Shown here piece by piece: positions 39,425 to 48,126 of a DNA stretch of 64,000 nt. The position numbers were made by a program, and so were the translations under genes. The notes under the pieces are model-generated. The model was not told where the DNA came from. It made no database searches and saw only the letters and a program-made list of their open reading frames with translations. Numbering within the stretch: position 1 is the first letter of the stretch; every line of letters begins with the position of its first letter. The stretch comes from DATATV01 sp035551355. GTDB taxonomy: Bacteria; Actinomycetota; Actinomycetes; Mycobacteriales; Pseudonocardiaceae. The stretch is taken from NCBI GenBank assembly GCA_035551355.1, contig DASZNF010000100.1, forward strand, positions 20,283 through 84,282, in the 5' to 3' direction.

Positions 39425-41752
39425 TCACTCGGCCAGCATCCGCACCTCGGGTTCGAGCGTGCGGGTGCGGCCCAGTTCCCGGCGCGGTCCGGTCATGGTC
39501 AGCCGCACGGTGTCCCGGATGTCCACACTGGACGATCCGATCCACAGTTCCACCGCGCCCGGGTCGACCTGCCGGCGGCCGCCGCGGCCGGTGTAGCCGG
39601 TCAGGTCGGCCGAGAGCTCGATGAGCACGGTGACCGACTGCCCGGGCGCCAGATCCACCCGGGGCGCGGCGATCAGCTGTTGCTCCGGGCGGACCACCTC
39701 GGCCACCGGATCGTGCAGATACACCTGCACCACCTCGGACACGCCGATCTCGTCGGCGTTGCGCAGTTTCACCGCGACCAGGCAGCTGCCGTCGGTGGGC
39801 CAGCACGAATCCGAGCGCAGTTCGACCCCATCCCAGGTGGCCTGCGCGTAGCCAAGGCCGTGGCCGAAACCGAACAGCGGAGTCGGGTCGACGGTGCTGC
39901 TCTGCCCCCGCCGGGCCAGCGGCGCAGCCAGGTACGTGCTCGGCTGATTGGCTTCCCCGCCAGGAAAACTGATCGGCAACCGCCCGCTCGGATTCACCCG
40001 GCCGGACAGCACATCGGCCAGCGCCGGCCCGCCCTCCTCGCCGGGAAAGAACCCGCACACCACCGCCGCCAGCCGGTGCAGTTGCCGGGACAGCTCGTAA
40101 GGACGCCCCACCAGCAGCACCAGCACCACCGGGATTCCGGTGTCCAGCAAGGCATCCAGCAGTTCCTCCTGCCGGCCGGGCAACCGCAGATCACGCGCGT
40201 CCGAGCCCTCGCCCGAGGTGCCGAGGCCGAACAACCCGGTGCTGTCGCCGAGCACCGCGACACACACCTCCGCCGCGGCGGCCGCGGCCACCGCCGCCGA
40301 AATGTCCGCATCCGTTCCGCCCAGCACCGGGCAACCCGGCGCGTGGGAAATCCCGTATCCGGCCGGATCGGCGCGCAGCGCGTCCAGCACGGTGGGGATG
40401 CCGACGCCCAGCGGCACCTCGGGATGGTGCACGCCGACGTGCATCGGGAACGAGTAGCAGCCCAGCATCGCGTCCGGATCGTCGGCCCGCGGCCCGACCA
40501 CCGCGACCCGCGCTCCCGGGGCCAGTGGCAGCGCGTTCTCGTTGTGCAGCAACACGATCGAGCGTCGGGCCAGTTCCCCGGCCAGGGCCCGGGACTCCGG
40601 ATCGTCCAGCTCGATCCGGCTCGTGGCCGGCGGTTCCGGCGTCCAGTCCGCGTCCAGCAGGCCCAGTTCGCACTTCTGCAGCAGCACCCGGCGGGCCGCG
40701 CGATCCACCAGTTCCTCTTGCACCGCACCGGATTCGAGTGCGGCCAGCAGTGGTTCGCCGTAGCAGTCGACCGTGGGCAGTTCCACGTCGATGCCCGCGG
40801 CCAGCGCCTGCCCGGCCGCCTCGCCCGAATCCGCGGCCACCTGGTGCAGGCTCCGCAGGAAGGCGACCGCGAAATAGTCGGACACCACGGTTCCGGTGAA
40901 ACCGCAGGTGTCCCGCAGCAACTCGGTGAGCACGGCTGGATCCGCCGCCACCGGAATCCCGTCGAGGTCGGGATAGGCGTTCATCACCGAGCGCGCTCCC
41001 GCGCGCAGCGCCATCTCGAACGGCGGCAGCAACACATCGGCCAGTTCCCGGCGGCCGATGGACACCGGCGCCAGATTCCGCCCGGCCCGGGAGGCCGAGT
41101 AACCGACGAAATGCTTGAGCGTGGCCACCACGCCCGCCGACTGGACCCCGGACACGTAGGCCGCGCCGATGACGCCGACCAGGTACGGGTCCTCGCCGAT
41201 GGTCTCCTCGGTACGGCCCCAGCGGGCATCGCGCACCACGTCCAGCACCGGCGCGAGTCCTTGGTGCACCCCGAGTCCGCGCATGGTCGCGCCGATCCGG
41301 GCGCCCATCCGGGCCACCAGTTCCGGGTCGAAACTGGCGCCCCAGCACAGTGGCGCCGGATAACAGGTGGCCTGCCAGGCGGCCAGCCCGGTGAGGCATT
41401 CCTCGTGCACCATGGCCGGAATGCCGAACCGGCCCGCGGCCACGATCTGCCGCTGACTGCGGGCCAGCGTGCGCGCGCCGATCTCCGGATCGATCGGCTT
41501 GGTGCCGAACGGCCGGGTGAGCTGGCCGATGCCGTGCCCGATCAGGCCGTCCCAGTCGGCCGGCGCGGCGGCCTGTTCGTGTTGGTGCGGCGCCATTTCG
41601 CCGTCGGCCTCGTCGATGCCAACCCAGACTCCGTACAGTTGCGCGACCTTCTCCCGCAGGGTCATCCGGGCCAGCAGGTCGGCCACCCGCTGGGCCGGAG
41701 TCGCCGTCTCGTCCCGCCAGAGCGGCGCGTGCTCGCTGCTTTCCGGTGTCAC
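39425..41752 (-). CDS. Glycoside hydrolase family 3 beta-glucosidase/beta-xylosidase
   Basis: A 775-aa GH3 enzyme. The N-terminal TIM barrel contains VLDVVRDARWGRTEETIGED, the conserved KHFVGYSASRAGRN, and the nucleophile Asp in TVVSDYFAV near residue 290. The alpha/beta sandwich has SIVLLHNENALPLAPG, and the acid/base Glu is likely in TSGEGSDARD. A C-terminal fibronectin-III-like domain follows. No signal peptide, so it acts on oligosaccharides already imported. It lies 31 bp downstream of the LacI gene, and the divergent ABC importer is its likely partner. Confidence 0.92.
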   Translation of the reverse strand: MTPESSEHAPLWRDETATPAQRVADLLARMTLREKVAQLYGVWVGIDEADGEMAPHQHEQAAAPADWDGLIGHGIGQLTRPFGTKPIDPEIGARTLARSQRQIVAAGRFGIPAMVHEECLTGLAAWQATCYPAPLCWGASFDPELVARMGARIGATMRGLGVHQGLAPVLDVVRDARWGRTEETIGEDPYLVGVIGAAYVSGVQSAGVVATLKHFVGYSASRAGRNLAPVSIGRRELADVLLPPFEMALRAGARSVMNAYPDLDGIPVAADPAVLTELLRDTCGFTGTVVSDYFAVAFLRSLHQVAADSGEAAGQALAAGIDVELPTVDCYGEPLLAALESGAVQEELVDRAARRVLLQKCELGLLDADWTPEPPATSRIELDDPESRALAGELARRSIVLLHNENALPLAPGARVAVVGPRADDPDAMLGCYSFPMHVGVHHPEVPLGVGIPTVLDALRADPAGYGISHAPGCPVLGGTDADISAAVAAAAAAEVCVAVLGDSTGLFGLGTSGEGSDARDLRLPGRQEELLDALLDTGIPVVLVLLVGRPYELSRQLHRLAAVVCGFFPGEEGGPALADVLSGRVNPSGRLPISFPGGEANQPSTYLAAPLARRGQSSTVDPTPLFGFGHGLGYAQATWDGVELRSDSCWPTDGSCLVAVKLRNADEIGVSEVVQVYLHDPVAEVVRPEQQLIAAPRVDLAPGQSVTVLIELSADLTGYTGRGGRRQVDPGAVELWIGSSSVDIRDTVRLTMTGPRRELGRTRTLEPEVRMLAE

Positions 41753-41783
41753 CTGGGCCCGCCTGTCCTTGTCCGTTGGGGAT

Positions 41784-42788
41784 TCAGAGCGACCGAGTCG
41801 AACCGCGCACCACGAGTTCCGTGGCCAGGGTGAGATGGGTGGTGTCGGTCTGCTCGCCGCGGATGAGCTGGACGAGCAGTTCGATGGCCCGCTGGCCCAT
41901 GGTGCGGATGGGCTGGTTCACCGTGGTCAGCGGCGGGGAGTTCAACGCCGACTCCGGGATGTTGTCGAAGCCGACCACGGACAGGTCCTCCGGCACCCGC
42001 AGCCCCATCTCCCCGGCCACCTCGACCACCGCGATGGCCGAGATGTCGTTGGCGGCGAAGATCGCGGTCGGCGGTTCGGGCAGGGAAAGCAGGTCCCGGG
42101 CGGATTTCGCGGACATCGCGGCGTCGTAGGCGCCCAGCCGGATCAGTGTCTCGTCGGCCATCACGCCCGCGTCGGACAGGGCCGCGCGGTAACCGCGTTC
42201 GCGCAGTTGCGCGGACTGCAGATCGGTCCGGCCGGTGAGCATCCCGATCCGGCGATGGCCCAGTTCCAGCAGGTGTTCGGTGGCCAGCTGGGCGCCGCGC
42301 AGGTTGTCCGAGTCGATGGTGGGCAGGTCCGACGGCCCGGTGTGCGGATCGACCGCGACCACCGGCGCGCCGTAGTTCACGTCCACCACGGTCGGCGTGA
42401 CCAGCACCGCGCCGTCCACCAAGGTGCCGGACAACCGGGACAGATAACGGCGCTCCCACCCGACGTGGTCATCGGTGCGCCCGCCCGCGGAGTAGACGAC
42501 GAGTTCGAAACCGGTGCCCCGGATGGCATCCGCGGTGCCCTTGAGCAGTTCGGTGCTGAACGGCTCCAGATCGGCCACCAGAATCCCGATCACGTTGGTC
42601 TGGTGATTGCGCAGACTCTGCGCGACCAGGCTGGCTTCGTAGCCCAGTTCCTCGATCACCGCGGTGACTCGGGCGAAGGTTTCCGCGGACACGCCGTAGC
42701 GCTGGTTGATCACTTTGGACACCGTCGCCACCGACACGCCCGCGCGGGCGGCGACGTCGCGGATGGTCACTCGGGAACGGGGCTGCAC
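41784..42788 (-). CDS. LacI-family transcriptional regulator
   Basis: A 334-aa repressor. The N-terminal HTH is VTIRDVAARAGVSVATVSKV with the hinge helix VAQSLRNHQTNVIGILV. The periplasmic-binding-protein-like effector domain includes VVAVDPHTGPSDLPTIDSDN and TAIFAANDISAIAVVEVAGE. GTG 42788 gives the standard N-terminus. The frame is open to 42833 across the operator, which argues against the longer form. It is the first gene of a LacI-GH3 unit divergent from the sugar ABC transporter. Confidence 0.9.
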   Translation of the reverse strand: MQPRSRVTIRDVAARAGVSVATVSKVINQRYGVSAETFARVTAVIEELGYEASLVAQSLRNHQTNVIGILVADLEPFSTELLKGTADAIRGTGFELVVYSAGGRTDDHVGWERRYLSRLSGTLVDGAVLVTPTVVDVNYGAPVVAVDPHTGPSDLPTIDSDNLRGAQLATEHLLELGHRRIGMLTGRTDLQSAQLRERGYRAALSDAGVMADETLIRLGAYDAAMSAKSARDLLSLPEPPTAIFAANDISAIAVVEVAGEMGLRVPEDLSVVGFDNIPESALNSPPLTTVNQPIRTMGQRAIELLVQLIRGEQTDTTHLTLATELVVRGSTRSL

Positions 42789-42811
42789 CCGGCCAGAGTA
42801 GCTTTGTAAAA

Positions 42812-42825
42812 CGTTATCGACAACG
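42812..42825. promoter_or_regulatory. LacI-type operator between the LacI-GH3 and ABC transporter units
   Basis: CGTTATCGACAACG reads nearly the same on both strands (one mismatched pair around a TCGA centre), as expected for LacI-family sites with a central CG. It is 24 bp upstream of the regulator start, within AT-rich DNA, and can control both divergent units. Confidence 0.7.
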
Positions 42826-42921
42826 ATTGACACGATCTCGGACCAGGCGCAAACTCAACCCCCACCTGGGCTCGCCTCGCCCGGTCCGCACTCGGCCGAT
42901 GTCGTCAGGAGTGGAACCGAC

Positions 42922-44214
42922 ATGCGCAGAATTCCCCAGCCCCGTGTCCTGGCCCTGGCGGTGCTGGCGACACTGACCATGATCGCCTCGGCCGCCTGCG
43001 GCGGTGGCGGCAGCGCGAATCCGAACGGCCCGGCCACCATGACCTGGTGGCACAACGGCACCACCGATCCGCTCAAGAGCGTGTGGCAACAGGTGGCCGA
43101 CGCCTACCACACGGCGCACCCGAACGTGACCATCACGCCCGACCCGATCCAGAACGAGCAGTTCACCACCAAGGTGCCGCTGGCCTTGCAGGGCAACAAT
43201 CCCCCCGACATCTACCAGCAGTGGGGCGCAGGCCAGGAGGCCAGCCAGATCGCCTCGGGCAAGGTCGCCGACCTCACCTCGGCGGTGTCGAGCTGGGTCG
43301 GCGAACTGGGCAACGCGGCCGCGGGCTGGCAGGTGGGCGGCAAACAGTACGGCGTGCCCTACGACCTGCACGCGGTCGGCTTCTGGTACCGCAAGGATCT
43401 GTTCGCCCGCGCGGGCATCAGCTCGCCGCCGTCCACAATGGATGAACTGAACGCGGATGTGGTCAAGCTCAAGGCCGCGGGCATCGCGCCGATCGCGATC
43501 GGCAGCAAGGACCGTTGGCCGGACGCGTTCTACTGGGACTACTTCGCGGTCCGGGAATGCTCCACCGCGGTGCTCAAACAGTCCGTGGCCACCATGAAAC
43601 TCACCGACCCGTGCTGGCTCAGGGCCGGCACCGATGTGCAGAGCTTCCTGGCCACGCAACCGTTCCAGACCGGTTTCCTGGGCACCCCCGCCCAGCAGGG
43701 CGCGGGCAGCTCGGCCGGCATGGTGGCCAACGGGCAGGCGGCCATGGAACTGCAGGGCGACTGGGAACCGGGCACGATGGCCTCGCTGACCTCGGACAAG
43801 GACCTCGACTCGAAGATGGGCTGGTTCGCCTTCCCCGCGGTGACCGGCGGCGCCGGTGATCCCTCCGTGGTGCTCGGCGGCGGGGACGGCTTCTCCTGCA
43901 CCACCTCGGCCCCGCCGGCCTGTGCCGACTTCCTGAAATACCTGGACACCACCGCGGTGCAGCAGAAGATCGCGGCCAGCGGCGTCGGACTGCCGGTGAA
44001 CTCGGCCGCCGCCGGGGCGTTGCCCGACCAGACCCTGCGCGACGTGCTCTCGGCCTACCACAAGGCGTCCTACGTGCAGACCTACTTCGACATCGCGCTG
44101 CCCACGGTCGCGGGTCAGGCGCTGGACGACGCGGTGGCGAACTACTTCGCCGGTCAGGGTTCCCCGGCGAGCATCGTGGCCTCGGTGACCCAGGCCGCCA
44201 CCGGCGACCGGTGA
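42922..44214 (+). CDS. Sugar ABC transporter substrate-binding lipoprotein
   Basis: A 430-aa solute-binding protein of the carbohydrate-uptake-1 class. The signal ALAVLATLTMIASAACGG ends in a lipobox (ASAAC), so it is anchored outside the membrane. The body has the SBP type 1 features MTWWHNGTTDPLKSVW, PDIYQQWGAGQEAS, GVPYDLHAVGFWYRKDLF and the late FLKYLDTTAVQQKIAASG. AGGAG lies nine bases before the ATG. Two permease genes follow with a GTGA overlap. The locus, with GH3 and LacI, indicates uptake of an oligosaccharide. Confidence 0.93.
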   Translation: MRRIPQPRVLALAVLATLTMIASAACGGGGSANPNGPATMTWWHNGTTDPLKSVWQQVADAYHTAHPNVTITPDPIQNEQFTTKVPLALQGNNPPDIYQQWGAGQEASQIASGKVADLTSAVSSWVGELGNAAAGWQVGGKQYGVPYDLHAVGFWYRKDLFARAGISSPPSTMDELNADVVKLKAAGIAPIAIGSKDRWPDAFYWDYFAVRECSTAVLKQSVATMKLTDPCWLRAGTDVQSFLATQPFQTGFLGTPAQQGAGSSAGMVANGQAAMELQGDWEPGTMASLTSDKDLDSKMGWFAFPAVTGGAGDPSVVLGGGDGFSCTTSAPPACADFLKYLDTTAVQQKIAASGVGLPVNSAAAGALPDQTLRDVLSAYHKASYVQTYFDIALPTVAGQALDDAVANYFAGQGSPASIVASVTQAATGDR

Positions 44215-45194
44215 CCACACAGGCACAGTTGAGCGACCGCGCGGACCGGGCCACCCCGGCCCGCGCGTCCGCCGCCCAACCGGTCGCGCGCCGCGCCGGC
44301 CGGGTACGGCAGCGGTGGGAACTGGTGCTGCTGCTCGGCCCGGCTTTGGTGCTGTTCCTTGGTTTCGTGCTCACCCCGATCGGCATCGCGGTCTACTACA
44401 GCCTCTACGACTGGACCGGTTTCGGTTCGCTGAGCCAGTTCACCGGCCTGCAGAACTACGAACTGGTACTCACCGGCACGGTGTTCCAGCGCTCGGTGAT
44501 ACACAACCTGATCATCGCCGCGCTGTCGCTGATCATCCAGCTGCCGCTGAGCATCGGGCTTGCCTTGCTGCTCAACCGGAAACTGCGCGGCCGGGCGGTG
44601 CTGCGCCTGGTCGTGTTCGCGCCCTACGTGCTGTCCGAGGCGACCACCGCGGTGATCTGGCTGCTCATGTTGCAGCCCGGCGGTTTCGTCGACCAAGTGC
44701 TGCGCGCGGTCGGCCTCGGCGGGCTGATCCACCTGTGGCTGGCCAACACCGGCATCGTGCTGTACACGCTGTTCGTGGTGATCACCTGGAAGTTCATCGG
44801 GTTCGGCATCATCCTGCTCTTGGCCGGACTGCAAGGGATTCCGGCCGAACTGCGCGAAGCGGCGGCGCTGGACGGGGCCGGGGCCTGGCAGGCCACCCGG
44901 CACATCACCCTGCCGCTGCTCGGGCCGACCATCCGGATCTGGATCTTCCTGTCCGTGATCGGTTCACTGCAACTGTTCGATTTGGTGTGGATCATGACCC
45001 TGGGTGGCCCGGCCAACGCCTCCTCGACCATGGCCACCTACCTGATCGACCACGGCTTCAAGCGCTACGAGTTCGGCTACGGCAGCGCGGTCGCGGTGCT
45101 GCTGTTCACCATCTGTTTCGTGTTCGCCCTGCTGTACCAACGGTTCGCGCTGCGCCGGGACACCGACGGCGCCCTGACCAGAATGGCGGGCTGA
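44211..45194 (+). CDS. Sugar ABC transporter permease (MalF-like)
   Basis: A 327-aa integral membrane protein with six main helices, beginning VLLLGPALVLFLGFVLTPIGIAVYYSLYDW. The cytoplasmic EAA loop, which docks the ATPase, is in ELREAAALDGAGAWQATRHITLPLL. It starts at a GTG overlapping the stop of the binding-protein gene. It forms the first half of the permease dimer. Confidence 0.93.
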   Translation: MTTQAQLSDRADRATPARASAAQPVARRAGRVRQRWELVLLLGPALVLFLGFVLTPIGIAVYYSLYDWTGFGSLSQFTGLQNYELVLTGTVFQRSVIHNLIIAALSLIIQLPLSIGLALLLNRKLRGRAVLRLVVFAPYVLSEATTAVIWLLMLQPGGFVDQVLRAVGLGGLIHLWLANTGIVLYTLFVVITWKFIGFGIILLLAGLQGIPAELREAAALDGAGAWQATRHITLPLLGPTIRIWIFLSVIGSLQLFDLVWIMTLGGPANASSTMATYLIDHGFKRYEFGYGSAVAVLLFTICFVFALLYQRFALRRDTDGALTRMAG

Positions 45195-45196
45195 CC

Positions 45197-46066
45197 ATGA
45201 CCGCATCGGTCGCGCCCGCGCCACCCGGCTTCGTCGCCGCCCGCGCCCGGCGTGGCGTCGGCCTGTCGCTGACCTATCTGGCCGCGCTGGTCATCGTCGG
45301 GATCACCGTGGTGCCCCTGCTGTTCGTGATCATCGGCGGCTTCCGCACCAACGCGCAGATCAACGCCGCGCCGACCGGCCTGCCGCACCCGTGGGTCTGG
45401 CAGAACTACTGGAGCATCCTGGATTCCGCGCTGTTCTGGGAGTTCCTGGGCAACAGCCTGCTCATCGCCGTGGTGGCCACCGCGATCGCGGTGAGCCTGG
45501 GCGCGATGGCCGGATTCGCCCTGTCCCGCTACCACTTCCGCGGCCGGGAGGGCATCTACACCCTGTTCACCATCGGGCTGCTGTTCCCGATCGGCGTGGC
45601 CAGCCTGCCGCTGTATTTGTTGCTGCGGGAGATCGGGTTGCTGGAGAACCCGTTCGGGGTGGCCATTCCGCAGGCGGCGTTCTCGTTGCCGGTGACCATC
45701 GTGATCCTGCGCCCGTTCATGCGGGCCATTCCCGACGAGATCGAGGACGCCGCGGTGCTGGACGGCGCCAGCCGGCTGGGCTTCTTCCGGCGCATCCTGC
45801 TGCCGCTGTCCATGCCGGCGCTGACCACCGTGGCCGTGCTGGCCTTCGTGACCAGCTGGAACTCCTATCTGTTGCCGTTCCTGGTGTTCAACGACACCCA
45901 GCACTTCACCCTGCCGCTGGGCGTGGCCACCTTCCAGACCCAGTACTCCCAGGACACCGCGCGAGTGCTGGCCTTCACCGCGCTGTCCATGCTGCCCGCA
46001 CTGGGTTTCTTCGTGCTGGCCGAGCGGCGCATCGTCGGCGGGCTGACCGGTTCGGTGAAGGGCTGA
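45197..46066 (+). CDS. Sugar ABC transporter permease (MalG-like)
   Basis: A 289-aa second permease, starting 2 bp after the first ends. The EAA loop is EIEDAAVLDGASRLGFFRRILLPLS, with six membrane helices (LSLTYLAALVIVGITVVPLLF first). No ATP-binding gene follows, so the transporter probably uses a shared MsiK-type ATPase encoded elsewhere, as in many actinomycetes. A decayed gene fragment follows. Confidence 0.93.
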   Translation: MTASVAPAPPGFVAARARRGVGLSLTYLAALVIVGITVVPLLFVIIGGFRTNAQINAAPTGLPHPWVWQNYWSILDSALFWEFLGNSLLIAVVATAIAVSLGAMAGFALSRYHFRGREGIYTLFTIGLLFPIGVASLPLYLLLREIGLLENPFGVAIPQAAFSLPVTIVILRPFMRAIPDEIEDAAVLDGASRLGFFRRILLPLSMPALTTVAVLAFVTSWNSYLLPFLVFNDTQHFTLPLGVATFQTQYSQDTARVLAFTALSMLPALGFFVLAERRIVGGLTGSVKG

Positions 46067-46097
46067 TCGTCTACTCAGGACTCCTGAACACCGCTGA

Positions 46098-46265
46098 GGA
46101 GATGGCGCAGCGCCACCGCGTCCACCCCGGCCCAAGGACGTCCACCAGCCCTGGCGGATGGGCACCGGAAAACCGCGCAAACTGGGCTGTCCGGCGCCGA
46201 TCGTGGACCTGGACGCGGCCCGCGACCGCTTCCAGCACGCCCGCCGGTTGTCCCTGGACGTCTAG
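46098..46265 (+). pseudogene. Relic of a DNA photolyase C-terminus
   Basis: The frame open from 46098 to TAG 46263-46265 encodes KDVHQPWRMG, then CPAPIVDLDAARDRFQHARR. The V-H-x-P-W ... P-A-P-I-V-D-x-x-x-A-R pattern is the conserved end of deoxyribodipyrimidine photolyases and cryptochromes. Nothing upstream matches the rest, since a stop (TGA 46095) and the intact permease gene precede it. So only the last 45 residues survive. The stop overlaps the end of the convergent TetR gene. Confidence 0.65.
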
Positions 46266-46858
46266 GCTTTCCGGGCGGAGGCTCCGGCCAGGAACACGGT
46301 GATCGCGTCGTCGATGAGCGCCTCGCTCTGCTCGGCGGTGATCCGCCGGGAGGTGACCAGCGCCGAGATGCCCTGCACGGTGGCCGATAGCAGCAGCGTC
46401 AGCCGGCCGACCTCCGCCGCCGGGTAGGCGCCCGCGTCGACCCCGGCGGCCATCATCCCGGCCATGGTCTGGAACAGGCGCTCGGCGGCGGCGTGCACCG
46501 CCTCGGACGGGGCGTCCACCTTCGCGGCGAACATCAGGTCCAGCAACGCGGATTCCCTTACCGCGAACCGGATGTAGGCCGAGCTTGCCGCGTGCAGGGT
46601 CTGGGTGTGATCGCCGCGCGCCCGGGCGGCCGCGGTGCTGATCTCGTCGGTGAGCCGGGCGAATCCGCGTTCGGCCAGCGCCTCCAGCAGGGCGTTGCGA
46701 TCGATGAAGTGACTGCGCGGCGCGCCGTGGCTGACCCCGGCCGCGCGGGCCAGTTCGCGCAGCGACAGCGCGTCGATGCCGCGCTCGCGCAGCACTGTCT
46801 CCGCCTGGTCGAGCAGCGCGGCGCGGAGATTGCCGTGGTGAAAGGGCCGATCGGACAC
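46262..46858 (-). CDS. TetR-family transcriptional regulator
   Basis: A 198-aa repressor. The N-terminal HTH runs RAALLDQAETVLRERGIDAL, then SLRELARAAGVSHGAPRSHF, followed by the helical ligand domain. GTG 46858 is preferred: an upstream in-frame ATG at 46885 lies exactly at the centre of a perfect operator palindrome, so it would be a poor start. It is divergent from an MDR oxidoreductase gene, and two operator copies between them imply control of both. The ligand is unknown. Confidence 0.9.
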   Translation of the reverse strand: MSDRPFHHGNLRAALLDQAETVLRERGIDALSLRELARAAGVSHGAPRSHFIDRNALLEALAERGFARLTDEISTAAARARGDHTQTLHAASSAYIRFAVRESALLDLMFAAKVDAPSEAVHAAAERLFQTMAGMMAAGVDAGAYPAAEVGRLTLLLSATVQGISALVTSRRITAEQSEALIDDAITVFLAGASARKA

Positions 46859-46875
46859 CGCTGCATGATACCCGC

Positions 46876-46910
46876 AAATAGACATTGTCTATTTTCTAGA
46901 CAGTGTCTAG
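46876..46910. promoter_or_regulatory. Two adjacent TetR operators (TAGACA-n-TGTCTA)
   Basis: Site 1 is AAATAGACATTGTCTATTT (46876-46894), a perfect 9-bp dyad. Site 2 is CTAGACAGTGTCTAG (46896-46910), a perfect 7-bp dyad. Their centres are 18 bp apart, and site 2 ends ten bases before the MDR start. Both share TAGACA-n-TGTCTA, a clear signature for the adjacent TetR dimer. Confidence 0.85.
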
Positions 46911-46919
46911 TCTGGCGGC

Positions 46920-47969
46920 ATGGCCGAATCGAACACCGCGCTCTGGCTGCCCAGGCCCGGCGCGCGCTTCCAGCTGGGGCCCGCTCCCTACACCGCCCCG
47001 GCGGCGAACGAGGTGGTCGTGCGGGTGCGCGCGGTCGCGGTGAACTCGGTCGACGACATCCCGAGCCTGCTGCTCCGGGTGGTCCTGCCCTGGCTGCGGT
47101 TTCCGGCCGTCGTCGGCGGGGATGTCGCGGGCGAGGTGGTCGAGGCCGGGCCGGGCGTCACCCGGTTGCGGCCGGGCGATCGGGTGGCCGGGCTCGCGGT
47201 CGGCGTGGAGCGCAACCGCAATCGCGCGGCCGAGGGCGCGTTCCAGCACTACGTGGTGCTGCTGGCCCACCTGGTCTCGCCGATTCCCGATTCGCTGTCC
47301 TTCGCGCAGGCCAGCGTGCTGCCGCTGACCCTGTCCACCGCGGCCACCGGCCTGTTCCAGCAGGATCATCTCGGTCTCGCACTGCCCACCGCCGATCCGG
47401 CCGACCGGCCGGAGACGGTGCTGGTGTGGGGCGGTTCCACCAGTGTCGGCAGCAACGCGATCCAGCTCGCCCGCAACGCCGGTTACCGGGTGCTGACCAC
47501 CTCGTCCCCGCGCAACTTCGACTACGTCCGCTCACTCGGCGCGGCCGGGGCGGTGGACCGCCGCAGTGCCACCGCCGTCGAGGAAATCGTTGCCCTGCTG
47601 GGGAAAAGTCCGCTCGCCGGCACGCTGGCCATCGGGTCCGGTTCGCTGCGCCCGGCCGTCGCCATCGCGGCCCGCACCTCGGGCAGCAAGCGGGTCGCGG
47701 CGGCCCGGCCGGAGATCACCATCCGCATCCCGGCCTGGCGGGCCCGGCGGCGGGGCGTGCGGATGAGCGGGATCTGGGGCGGCACACTCAAGGACAACGA
47801 GGTCGGACCAGCCATCTACGTCGACTTCCTGCCCGCCGCGCTGGCCACCGGAGCCTACCGGGCCGCGCCGGACGCGACCGTGGTCGGCGATGGCCTGGAC
47901 CGCATCCCCGACGCGCTGCGCCGACTACGCGGTGGCGTCTCCGCGGCGAAGCTGGTCGTCACCATGTGA
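46920..47969 (+). CDS. MDR-superfamily zinc-independent alcohol dehydrogenase/quinone oxidoreductase
   Basis: A 349-aa NADPH-dependent oxidoreductase. The GroES-like N-terminal domain has NEVVVRVRAVAVNSVDD and GDVAGEVVEAGPGVTRLRPGDRV. The Rossmann domain has VWGGSTSVGSNAIQLARNAG. The zinc-binding Cys cluster is absent, placing it with quinone reductase or enoyl reductase types. It is controlled by the divergent TetR, so it may detoxify an electrophile that is the TetR ligand. Confidence 0.87.
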   Translation: MAESNTALWLPRPGARFQLGPAPYTAPAANEVVVRVRAVAVNSVDDIPSLLLRVVLPWLRFPAVVGGDVAGEVVEAGPGVTRLRPGDRVAGLAVGVERNRNRAAEGAFQHYVVLLAHLVSPIPDSLSFAQASVLPLTLSTAATGLFQQDHLGLALPTADPADRPETVLVWGGSTSVGSNAIQLARNAGYRVLTTSSPRNFDYVRSLGAAGAVDRRSATAVEEIVALLGKSPLAGTLAIGSGSLRPAVAIAARTSGSKRVAAARPEITIRIPAWRARRRGVRMSGIWGGTLKDNEVGPAIYVDFLPAALATGAYRAAPDATVVGDGLDRIPDALRRLRGGVSAAKLVVTM

Positions 47970-47988
47970 CCTACGTGCGCGGGTGGAA

Positions 47989-48029
47989 CAACGGGTCGCG
48001 CGGGCTCGGGGAAACCGGCAAACCCGTTG
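47989..48029 (+). terminator. Hairpin after the MDR gene
   Basis: CAACGGGT (47989-47996) pairs with ACCCGTTG (48022-48029) around a 25-nt GC-rich loop, 20 bp after the MDR stop and before the end of the convergent NTF2-like gene. Confidence 0.5.
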
Positions 48030-48126
48030 CGCCACCGTGGTTTCTGCCGGTCGTCACGGCGATTCCCGGGGTGCGGGGCCGAGCCGCCCGGTCCAACGCC
48101 CACGGCCCGGATCCGCCCGCGTTGCG

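Noticed and set aside
42922..46066. Missing ATPase gene interpreted as a broken ABC operon
   Set aside because: Actinomycete sugar importers commonly lack a dedicated ATPase and share MsiK, so absence is normal.
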